Shown: positions 38,001 through 50,000 of the stretch, piece by piece | How positions within the stretch are numbered: position 1 is the first letter of the stretch | Layout: each line of letters opens with the position of its first letter | Source: Chlorops oryzae | Lineage: Eukaryota; Arthropoda; Insecta; Diptera; Chloropidae | Assembly: GCA_020466095.1 (NCBI GenBank) | Contig: CM035808.1 | Span: forward strand, 35,543,502-35,607,501 | Direction of reading: 5' to 3' | DNA: 64,000 bases | Translations under genes and position numbers: made by a program | The notes under the pieces: model-generated | The model's input: the letters and a program-made list of their open reading frames with translations, nothing else | What the model was told of the DNA's origin: nothing | Database searches by the model: none

Positions 38001-41000
38001 AAATCGCAACGCACCGTGGAAAGTATGCTCGAAATGTGTTTGATTTTTCGGTTTATCTTTTCCTCGTTTTTTTGGTAAGTTTTTCACTTTCGTTTTTTCG
38101 TTTTTTTTTTTATAAGTAGAACACTAATTTTGATTTCACATCATTTTCTGTCGTGGATGATATTTTAAAGATTTTTGAAGAATTCTCTCAACGCTATAAC
38201 CGAGAACATTGAAATTAGATTTCATTTTAAACATAAGGTTAGGTTAGGGTGGCTGCCCTCTTTAGGGCTAACACTAGGGTGACCAAATTTCCTTCACGCA
38301 AATAAAGGACACCTGAAATCTGAAACGAAATAATAACGAAAATAAAGCACTTTGACAATGTTAAAATAGTTGACAGAGAAAGCAGGTTTAACATAAGACT
38401 GACGTTGGAGAATTTGCGAATCCAGCAGAGAGGGGAGAAAGCGGTAAATACGAAGGATGACCAAGACAGCACCAAATCAGTCTATTCTGTGATTTTTAAT
38501 AAACTGTGATATTTTTAAGCGCGTGTCGTTTTTGTGTTTTTATACCCAGCGTAAGCGGGGTATATTAGTTTTGTGCAAATCTTGTAACAGGGAGAATTAA
38601 GCTCCGGAGATATAAAAAAATATATATAGAAATGATCAGGATCAAAAACTGAATCGATTTAGACATGTCCGTCTGTCCGTCTGACCGTCTGTCCGTCCGT
38701 CCGTGGTCGGATCTCCTCCGAAACGGCTGAACCAATGAAGTCGAAATTTGGCACACATGTATATCGGGGTCCGAGTATGATCCTAAGTAAAAATGGGAGA
38801 CATCCGCCCACTGCCACGCCCACAAATTAATTTATTGTGTTTTCAGTAAAATTCTTGTAACTTGCGAACCACTCAACACATTTCATTGATATTTGGTGTG
38901 CTGGTAAGCTACGAAAAGGGACATTTGCTGGCAAAAAATGGACGCCGCCCTCCTCGAGCCACGCCCACAAATAAGCCCAAAAATAAGGGCTTATCGTAAC
39001 TTGTGAAGTAAAAGGCGTAGAAGCTTCAAATTCGCAGCATAGGTTGACCAAGGCAAATGAAAGGTGTAGGAATAAAAATTTATGTAGCCCGCCCACTGCC
39101 ACGCCCACAAATAGAGAATTTTCGTAACTTCCGAAGTAAAAGGCGTAGAAGCTTCAAATTCGCAACATAGGTTCACCAAGGCGAATGAAAGGTGTAGGAA
39201 AAAAATTTTTGTGGCCCGCCCACTGCCACGCCCACAAATGAAGACTTTTCGTAACTTCCGAAGTAAAAGGCGTATAAGCTTCGAATTCGCAACATAGGTT
39301 CACCAAGGCGAATGAAAGGTGTAGGAAAAAAATTTTATGTGGCCCGCCCACTGCCACGCCCACAAATAAAGATTTTTCGTAACTTCCGAAGTAAAAGGCG
39401 TAGAAGCTCCAAATTCGCAACATAGGTTCACCATGGCGAATGAAAGGTGTAGGAAAAAAATTTTATGTGGCCCGCCCACTGCCACGCCCACAAATAAAGA
39501 TTTTTCGTAACTTCCGAAGTAAAAGGCGTAGAAGCTCCAAATTCGCAACATAGGTTCACTAAGGCGAATGAAAGGTGTAGGGAAAAAATTTATGTGGCCC
39601 GCCCACTGCCACGCCCATAAATGAAGATTTTTCATAACTTCCGAAGTAAAAGGCGTAGAAGCTTCAAATTCGCAACATACGTTCATCAAGGGGAATGAAA
39701 GGTGAAGGAAAATATTTTATGTGGCCCACCCACTGCCACGCCCACAAATAGAGAAGCAAAACATAGTGCGCTCATAATGTCGGGACGCTGGGTATTTCAA
39801 AGTCGGGCTTGACCGACTTTAGCTTTCTTACTTGTTTAAAATTATATTTGCAATTTTTACTTTTATTTTATTTTATTGACAAAGTTTGTATTTCTTGACG
39901 TTTGATTTTTATGTAAGTCCATTAATTTAAAAAAAGCCTTAATTCAGTTATAAAAAAAAAAATTTTAAAGAATAATTTTATAAAAAATTTTATAGAATCA
40001 ATAAAAAAAAGCTCAACACCTGTGCCCCTGAGGATGTCACCAAAACAGTGACGAAACGTTGGGTAGTGTATGGAATAAAACTTTGTTTTATTTGCATAAA
40101 AAACCTATTGACCAAGAAGCTCAAGTTCATTGGAACACGGATTTCAAAAATTTAATTGGTCAAAATATTCTTTCAATAAAGCACAATCCAAGCCCGATTA
40201 ATTACTTTCCCAATTGCCAAAAAAAAAGAAAATGTCCTTTTGAAAAAGGACGTTTGGTCACCCTAGCTAACACACGAAGGCCGCATATCGGCCCGCTGTG
40301 ATACCAGGAAGGAACGAATGCTTCTGGCTAATCATAAGCGTTAAACAGAACAAAATTACTACAAAGCAAGAAAAACAAGTAAGGGTGTTATAGTCAGGCG
40401 AGCCTGACAATAAAATACCCGACACAGACTAACATCTTCAAATAATTTTTAATATCAAGAGGTGTTTAAGGCCATTAGGGGCCCCATATACCGACTTTTA
40501 TTGAATTTCTTTATGAAAACCGCCCTTTTGCCACGCCCACTTTTCCCATTTTTTTGTTTTCTAATCGGAGGCCTTAATATACGTTCAAATTCTAAGTTTC
40601 AGTAAAATATCTCAAAAAATCCGGTTTTGGGGCAGTTTTGAGATTTTTTTGACAGACCCTAGTACTGGAGATACCCTTAATAATGGACCTATCAAAAATT
40701 GTTTTGGAGAGGATGTTTATGGCTACAAAGGAAGCAAACTGCCAAATTTCGTTCAAGTCCCATTTGAATTTCGGGTGTAAGAGACAATATTCGAAAAACG
40801 CCCTTCTGCCACGCCCACTTTTCAAATTTTTGGAAATCATATTACTGGCCTTTAAACATGATCAAATATCAACTTTCATCAAAATATCTTGAAAAACTTC
40901 GGTTTTAGAGCAGTTTTTATGATTTTCATAACAGACCCTAGTACTGGAGGTACCAATAAAAATGGTCCGATCGGGTCCATTCTGGAACTTGTTCTTACTC

Positions 41001-44000
41001 ATGTTGCCGTGAGCACGCATACCAAATTGTGTCAAGATAGCTCAACTCCTTCGATAAGAAAACTGTATACAAACAGACAGACAGACAGACAGACGGACAG
41101 ACAGACAGACAGACAGACGGACGGACATGTCTAAATCGAATCTCCTGGTGACGCTGATCATTTCTATATATATTTTGTATGTTCTATCTCGACTGGTTCT
41201 GGGTGTTACACACAACCACACAAACGCAATATACCCTCGACACAGAGTGTGTCGGGTATAAAAAAAACAAAATGCCATCCGAATATAGTTAACCCTTATG
41301 TGAGTGACAAGGTACCCGGGTACCTTTTCCATTTTCAAATGTTTTGTATATACATATATATATTCTTGATCAGGGTCAAAAACTGAATCGATTTAGACAT
41401 GTCCGTCTGTCCGTCCGTCCGTGGTCGGAACTCCTCCGAAACGGCTGGACCAATCAAGTCGAAATTTGGCACACAGGTATATCGAGGTCCGAGTATGATG
41501 CTAAGCAAAAATGGGAGACATCCGCCCACTGCCACGCCCACAAATGAATTTAATATGTTTTCAGTAAAATGCTTGTAACTTGCGAACCACTCAACACATT
41601 CCATTGATATTTGGTGTACTGGTAAACTACGAAAAGCGACATATCCTGAAATAAAATGGACGCCGTCCTCCTCGAGCCACGGCCAGAAATAAGCCCACAA
41701 ATAAGGGTTTATCGAAACTTGTAATGTAAAAGGCGTGGAAGTTTCAAATTCGCAACATTGGTTGACCAGGGCGAATGAAAGGTGTAGGAAAAAAGTTTAT
41801 GTGGCCGGCCCACTGCCACGCCCACAAATGGAGAGGCAAAACATAATGCGTCAATAATGTCGAGACGCTCGGTATTTCAAAGTCGGGCTTGACCGACTTT
41901 AGCTTTCTTACTTGTTTTGTATTAGTACGGGGTCTATAAGACTGAAAGTCTGGGAGAATGTAGTCAGCCCAATTCTTAATATTTCCAGGGAGTTTTTCCG
42001 TGCGGAATTCTAAGAAAATTCTGCCATTCTAAGCAAACTGGAGAATTGAATACAAAGAAACTGAGTATTTTGAACATTTTCGAGAGAAAAAACTCCCGGG
42101 GAATATTCATTTAGAATAGGGCTGATTGTCGTATATTTTCTGCATATTAATCAAAAGTTCCATTTACAGTCGAATCTGGATATAACGAATCCCTGAAATA
42201 ATTAACAGCTCGAAATAGTGAACGCTTTTTTGTTACAAGGACTAAATAATGAGGCCTGTAGAGAGGGGATGTAAGAGGGGGATTTCCCTTGGTTCCGGAC
42301 TTTCTGAAGGGCCTCACAATTGACATGGGGCTTTTTTTTTTGGTCGCAACTTTTCGTGAGGGAACCCCAGAAAAATATCCCCCGGGCCCCAAATTTCTCT
42401 CTAATGAACAAAACAAACATTCAATCTCGCTAATACGAACAATCTGGATACTATGAACAGGATGTGCAAAAATTAATTCACTATATCCAGATTCGACTGT
42501 AGGTTGTTTATGGTACCCGGGTATCTTGGCACTCTATTGAAGGTGTCCTTTTGTCATTCACATAAGAGTTAAACGATTGGAGTTGCCAATGGATAACAGG
42601 ACTTCTTTATGATTAACTCAATTTTCGATGGATGGTCCCTTAACAGACACTAACAAGTGTGTAGGGACGGCAGAGAGACACATATTTAATTTTGAATTGA
42701 AGAATCGATGCCATTCGCGCTTGATATTATTTGAGTAAATTTCTTTTGGCAAGTTGGCAAATGATTCGTCATCACTTGTTGCACACGACGTGGACTTGTT
42801 GCCTAGCTGGCTAGCTGACTAGCTGCTTGGCTGGCTGGTTGCACACTTTCGACTTCAAGGAAGAACGCCCGCCGCAATGTCATTCAAATCGTCATCACGC
42901 CTGCACGCAGCAACACGTTCTCCAATTATCATTTCAGCAATTCTAATGAATTCTTTTGCCTTTGGCCGATGTAAATCGCCTTGGCTTTTATAAAAACAAA
43001 AAATATTTGAATTTCAAATTCAAAATCAAAATAAAAAATAAAAGCGTAGAAAATATTAAAAAAATTAAAAAAAAAAAATGCCAGCCAATGTTTATTGCAG
43101 GGGATTTGTCTCTGTTTTGTGAATTGCTCATTGTTTTATAAAAATAAATAATGTTGCTCATTTACTTTTTCAAATATTTTCTCTAGTTCTTCGAGGTTAT
43201 TAATTCTTTAAAAACGAATTTATCGTTTTTATATGGTCCGAGTCGAAGGACACTCAAAGATCTATGTAAAAATTCTTTTGTTTCTTGGAATTTTGCTTCA
43301 ATTTTGTTCGCTGACTGACTCAATCTCAAAATGTTTCAATCGATTGAAGATGGAATAATGCAAGTTTATAGAAATTGTGGTGGGCAAAATAGATGCCCAA
43401 GATGCAGACAAAAGTTTATTATATCCGAAAAGTCACAAATGAAGAAATTTTATTGAACAATACAAAATTAACAAGTAAAGAAGTTTACATCGGCTAAGCC
43501 GATTGCACACATACCATTTCCTCAGCCTTAAATATGTTGAAACATTACCTTAACAAAAATTCCTGCCCTTTTCGTTGTTCTAGCTACACATTAGTGGTAT
43601 TCAAGCAGTTACGCAAAATTTGCGCCCTCGGAAATTTCGCGAGCTCGGAAATTATTTTGTATGAAAAATAGTTTCCGCAGCCTCGGAAATTTTGCACGCC
43701 TACTGTGATGCGCAAAATATGCGCGATATTCGCTTCTCCTTCTTTCACCAAAGAAAACATTGAAACCAGCTGTTTTCGCAAAATTTTTACACACGCTTTG
43801 CATAAGGGTCGTTCAAGCAATAGTTCAAAATTTCCGCGCGCAAAATTTGCACCTAGCTATTTCCGAGCCTGCTTGAATTCCACTATTATCTGTGCTTCGA
43901 TTTAGCTTCACAAACTCGAAATTATATTTAAGTACAAATTTTTTGCGAATGGTGGTCTTGATCAAATTTTAACCCTTAGAGGACATTTTGTTTAGCTGCG

Positions 44001-47000
44001 AAATACTCAATTCAAAATAGTGAAAATCAAATTTTTGCGAGTTTCGCGAATGGTGGTCAAATTTTAACCTTAAGTGACGACTTTATTTGGCGGCAAAATA
44101 CACAATCAGAAGAAGCAAAAAAAATCATTTTTGTATACAGATATGATAATAAGAGAAAGAGTGTTTTTTTCTAATGTGTAGGATGATGACCATAAATATA
44201 GCGATGTCGCAATTTTTTTTCAGCGAAAGCTTAAGTCTACATAGTAGCTATACACACATCAAATTTCAATAAGCTGGGATGTATAGTAAAAAAGCTATTC
44301 ACGAAAAACCTTAAAAATCGTGATTTTTGAAACTTCTGAACCACTTCCCACGACCCAAGGAGGGACTACGAAAACAATTTTTATGCAGTTTTTCGGACAT
44401 TTACCTGGTTCAAGTCCTTGCCAAATTTCAATATGATATCTTTCATGGTCTTAGGAGTATAATTACGTAAAAACTAATTAGTGTGAGCCGACAGACAGAC
44501 ACGACAACAGATCAGTACAGAAATTCTTTTGTTTCTTGACATTTGACTTCAATTGTTCGCTGACTGACTCGATCTCAAATGTTGTCAACCTCGATTGAAG
44601 AATGATATATATGCAAGTCTATAGAAATTGTGTCGGCCAAAATAGATGCCCAAGATGCAGACAAAAGTTACATTATCTCCGAAAAGTCACAAACTTAATA
44701 TATTCTTAATTGAATCAATACGAAAAGGTATAAAAATTATATATAAGTTTATTGTTTATTGCTGTGGGAATCAAACGGATCTATAGATTAAAAGTGAGGT
44801 TATTGAAAGCAAAATAGTAATGAGAGCTTTGCAAAACTTCCATCACAAAAGGCAGTAAGTGTCGTTGGATACCATTCTTAATATAAGGATGTTCTTAAAT
44901 TGTTATTTTTCAAAAGAAGTATGTCAGAACTCACGTATAACCATTTAAATGTTAAAATATGAACCCTATTCGAAATGAATATCCCCCGGGAGTTTCCCCC
45001 TCAGAAATTTTTCTCCGCGAAAAAGGAAGTGTCCTAAGCATCAACAAGAAAAAAATGTGATGACCTCTGTTTAAAAATTTTCCAAAATTTCTTTCCCCCT
45101 TTATATTCCTTACCCAGCGTGCCCAGAAAGGCAGAAGTCCGCACGGGAATTCAGTCGAAACTTTTTATAACGAATTACTCCCTATAGCGAATTTTTTGAA
45201 GGCTTTTCTCACTACATTTTAGTGCCTTTTTTCTCCTAATAACGAATTCTCTCTGCAACGAATTTTTTTTCCGATCCCTTGGAGTTCTTTATAGAGAGTA
45301 TCGAACCGTATTTAGGATCGGGCTGTCAATAAATAAAAATAAAAAACTCTATGATTCCTTTGAGGACGATACCGTCACCATTGCCGATAGGAGTTAGTTT
45401 TATTGATTTCTTTCCATGGAATATTTTTATTAAATCTTAAATAAAATCGAAATTCGTTTTGCTGTAAGAAAATACAAAGTTCTTCGCGAATTACTCATCC
45501 TCAAAGGGTTCGGGGTGTCTTTCTATGTTATTGATTTACCGAAAATTTTGACTTGAACAGAAAAATCCAAATGGATGCCGTCCATAATGAGACGAGAAAA
45601 ATATCAAAATTCGATGGCACTTAAACTGTTAAGGATATCTCCGTGACTTTGTTGTCGACAATCGGTAAATTTTCAAAGAGGCAATAATCCTCTAATTAAA
45701 CTCTGTCGTAATTACGAGAACGCCCAACGTTCGAACAAAACTGAATAAACTGATTGAACAGCGGAAGCTCTCAACATGAACAACAGAGGCAGATACCGCG
45801 GAAATCACAACAAATATGTAAATTGTAAAAAAAAAGAGCAATCGAATTACAAAACACAGCACGCATTTTTTTAAATTTTTTTTTTTAATTTATTTATTAT
45901 TTTTGCGTTCAAAAAGCCTAGACGCGAAAGTTCGAAAATATATTGAGACAATAAAAAAAAAAAACGCAATAGTAAATGAGAAAATTGTGTTGTTTCTACA
46001 ATATTGTGATCACTGTGCAACGCAAAGAGCAAAGAACCACGCCTTTTCACCTAAAAAGTGCATGCCTCTTTTGTGATTCAGCGGAAAATTACGACACCGA
46101 ATGCCAACAATTTGCATCGCATTTCGAAATTCGATTTCATTAAATGAAAGCGATTCTTTTTGAATGACTAATTTTTGTGCTGAGAGGATTGGAAATCGTT
46201 TTGATCAACAAAAAAACAAAAAAACAAAAAAATCATAATTCCTTTCTTTTTGAAATGCATAAATTGAAAATTAATTTTCAATTGAAACGTTATAAATTTT
46301 TTGATTTTCTCACTTGAAGTCGACGCTGTGAAAATGCCGACTGACTGACACTCCATATACCGGCGGCCTGCCTGTGGATAAATATAGACGAGTGAATCAC
46401 TTCAGTCGCGGAATTTGTAATTGCCTAATTAACGGAAGATTTTCGAACAGGCCTTTGGCTATATAGTAAAACGAGATGGGATGGTAAGTCAAATTAGAGT
46501 AAAGAGTAATTTGAATAAAATTTGAAAAAACTCGGAGCCTTTTTGCCGTAAATTCATCAAATTCTTTCATTTGGCATGAATATAACACGGCGCTCCAAAT
46601 TGGTAAAGGAATTGCTCATCAAAAATACTCATTGTGGATTAGAAGAGATAGCCTCATCGATGGCATTTTGATCTAGCGAGACAGTGTGTCTCGAAATGAA
46701 AGAGCAACTGCTAGTGGTGAAGAACTTTGTCACATTTTGGCACATTTTGTCACATTATCTGATCAACGGTCGATGCAATTTTGATTTGTTTTTTTTTTTT
46801 TTTTTTGCAAAATCATATAACACATTTGCCGATATTTTAGATGGATCAGCATAGTATTATACTATATATAGGATTTATATATAGTGAGTTTCTTTTAAGA
46901 AACACCTCAGAACCATTTATGTATAAAATTTTTAAGACCTATTTTTAATTTTTTTAAAACGTTTTTTAGCTCTTCACAGCACATAGCTTTGCCATCTACT

Positions 47001-50000
47001 ATTTTTTTTAATTTTTATTTTTTATATTTTTTATATGAAAAATCCCTGAAGTATGCTTCGAAATTTTTAAAATACTAACAAAGAAATCTATGATTTTTTA
47101 AATTTTAATTCAGCATTTTATCATAACGGTGTTTTCGGAAGAATTACTTGGCATATCTCAGAGTACATTTTGGCGTTAGCTTAGAATACCAAACATCAAC
47201 TCATACATGGATATGGGCCAAAAAGTGATCAAAAAAACTTTTAAAAATTTTTTTGCATGAAGGCGTACCGATAACTCAAAAAACTAATGATCCAGTTCGA
47301 TTCCTCGTGCCCGAAATTAGGGTAAAACGGCAAATTCGATCTCGTCTTTTTAATTTTTTGAAAAAAACTATTAGTGTAATTTTTATTTTACATGAGAATA
47401 TTTTACGTCTTTGAAATTTTTTTTTTCCAATTTTAAACATGTTTCTATTGGCTTCACTTGTAACACTTTCTCGGTCAATACTTTAAAAGCATTGGTATGA
47501 AAAAAAAAAAAAAACGATAAGTAGCTTAGTAACAAACTCTACACAAGCGCAAGTGATGTCTTTTTTTGACACCTCAATGGAAAATCTAGTTTTTTATACC
47601 CGACACACTCTGTGTCGAGGGTATATTGCGTTTGTGTGGTTGTGTGTAACACCCAGAACCAGTCGAGATAGACCATACAAAATATATATAGAAATGATCA
47701 GCGTCACCAGGAGATTCGATTTAGCCATGTCCGTCTGTCTGTCCGTCTGTATAGAGTTATCTTATCGAAGGACTTGAGCTATCTTGAAGAAATTTGGTAT
47801 GCGGGGACATGAGTAAGAACAAGTTCGAGAATGGACCCGATCGGACCATTTTTAGGGGTACCTCCAGTACTAGGGTCTGTTACGAAAATCACAAAAACTG
47901 CTCTAAAATCGAAGTTTTTCAAGATATTTTGATGAAGTTTGATATTTGATCATATTTAAAGGCCAATAATATTATTTTTAAAAGTTGGAAAAGTGGGCGT
48001 GGTAGAAGGGAGGTTTTCGAAAATTGTCTCCTACACCCGAAATTCAAATGGGACTTGAACGAAATTTGGCACTTATGCTTCCTTTGTAGCCATAAACATC
48101 CTTCCCAAAAATTTTCGGTCCATTATTAAGGGTACCTCCAGTACTAGGGTCTGTCACAAAAATCTCAAAACTGCCTCAAAATCGGACTTTTTCGAAATAT
48201 TTTAATGAAACTTAAAATTTGAACCTATATTAAGGCCTCCGATTAGAATTCAAAAAAATTGGAAAATTGGGCGTGACAAAAGGGCGGTTTTCACAAACAA
48301 ATTCAACAAAAGTCGGTATATGGGGCCCCTTAGGGTCTTAAACACCTCTTGAAATAAAAAACTATTTGAACATGTGAGTCTGTGTCGGGTATTCTATTGT
48401 CAGGCTCGCCTGACTATAACACCCTTACTTGTTTTTCTTTGGGCTCTGCGCATTCCTTTTCTTAGTTCTGCTCCTGCTCATAGATTCCAATATGGAAAAA
48501 AGTCATGTGCCTCTTCATTTTGGTCACATTATTGCCCTGCAGTTTCGAGGAACATATTTTGCAGATGCTCACACTTCCTTCATCATCGTAGTTGAATTAT
48601 TCGCGAATAAAAATGTTTTGTTTACGACCTATCTTTTGAAGAATCCTAAAGTGTCCTCTTTAATTATTCGTATTCGAATACTGGAAAATTTTCAGCAAAT
48701 AATTTTCGACTGAATTTCTTTATATAATTTCCTGACGGCGTAAACTATTATTTTTTTTTAAACATAAAACTTCTAAGGTAACTGAAAAAGAAGTTTCCCT
48801 CACAAAAGTTTTGAAAAGACGTAAAAAATATTTCTCAAAAATAAAACTTATTTTTCAATTAATAAAATTTTTTCTTCTTCATAAAGCCTAAAATCCACTA
48901 TAGAGTTTTTTTTACGTAGATAAAAGAGTGTAGAGTGTATAATCTACCCTTGTTGGGTACACTGAAGACCGTCTGTAAAATTCTGCAACCCTACATAGAG
49001 CTGTCGTCGACATATTAAGAGTAGAGCTATACTATGTGCTCCACGACTGTTATCGCACAAGTTTTGAACTCGTTCTTCGCAGGGTCTATCATACAAAAGG
49101 TCAAAATTTGCAGGTGCAAAATTTGCACACTTCAATTTCCACAGCTGCTAGTCTTGCAGGGCTGTGAGTAGAGACGTAATACTTATAGAAAATGCACAAA
49201 AAGGTGCGAATCTAGTTCAGACTAAACTAATAAAATTATTAAATTTAAAGCATTTCTGTACGCTTCGATTTTTTAAGTTAAAAGGTATGCCTGAACTCCA
49301 ATAGCTCAGGAACTTGGACGCATGAATTCTTGCAAATAATCAACACATCGAAACATGCGGAGACAGTTCCAATGAAATGCGACGTTGATTGGAACTGGCT
49401 GTATAAGTTCGCATGTGTTAAATATTTGCAGAAATTCCCGCGTAGAAATTCCTGCGCTATTTGTACTCAGACATCAAGCAATAGGTATGTTCCCGTACTG
49501 CACGAAACTGCTCAAAACTGCCCAATTTTTTGAAAACTGTATGAAATTGGGTAGTTTCGTGCAGTACGGAAACAGACCTTTTATTTTCTTGGAGCTTGAA
49601 AGAAAATAAATTAAATTCAGATTTTACTCACATTTTTGTTTAGAACCTAGTTTATAAAAAATTTTTCATGTGTTATTTTTTTTCAATTCCATTCTAATTT
49701 CCATCAAGTCATATTGAAACTAGAAAAATCGTTTCAAACCTGAAACCACAAATATAAGGCAAACTCTTACCTCAATTATGTTACAATTTGCAATTTGGGA
49801 AAGTCCAGTTTCTGAAAAAGTTCTTTGCCTTCGTACCCTGGAAATATAGATTTCAACTTACAGTATTCCATCGCATCTTCGTTACCGTTCAAGTCCCAAG
49901 CATTCTAGAAACATTATACTATGAGATAAGTTCTTAAGTTATTCATTCATATAAAACGTCTTACAGGATCGACGTGTACAGAAAGCGGTTGCATTGGCAC

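Larger units (their letters stand above)
38275..40265. mobile_element. hAT-like element interrupted by a DINE-1-like insertion
   Basis: Ends TAGGGTGACCAAA and TTTGGTCACCCTA. GCTAACAC is duplicated (38267-38274, 40266-40273). The DINE-1-like insertion accounts for 38538-39836, leaving about 690 bases of non-coding hAT sequence. Confidence 0.88.
41293..42568. mobile_element. piggyBac-like MITE carrying three later insertions
   Basis: Ends CCCTTATGTGAGTGACAA and TTGTCATTCACATAAGAG, flanked by TTAA on both sides (41289-41292, 42569-42572). Removing the Helentron (about 41340-41917), the CAGCCC MITE (41968-42124) and the pogo-like MITE (42167-42499) leaves about 205 bases of original element. Confidence 0.85.
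42573..44957. other. intron segment with a duplicated block
   Basis: GC-richer patch with AGCTGGCTAGCTGACTAGCT-type runs at 42810-42840. A block at 43277-43445 recurs at 44521-44695. A foldback element lies at 43592-43885. No gene. Confidence 0.45.
20668..49861 (-). other. Tak1 intron 8, 29.2 kb, transposon-filled
   Basis: Bounded by donor TACT|GTAAGT (49861-49860) and acceptor ttatccttag (20669-20668). No host gene was recognised inside on either strand. It carries at least fifteen definable repeats listed separately. All other Tak1 introns are 57-623 bases. Confidence 0.9.

Noticed and set aside
39000..39690. Overlapping minus-strand frames with repeated WAWQWAG-type peptides
   Set aside because: They are the 127-128-bp Helentron array read in shifting frames; the unit length is not a multiple of three throughout.
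41070..41135. CRISPR-like short repeat array
   Set aside because: It is an (ACAG)n/GACGGACAG microsatellite typical of DINE-1-like elements in a eukaryotic genome.
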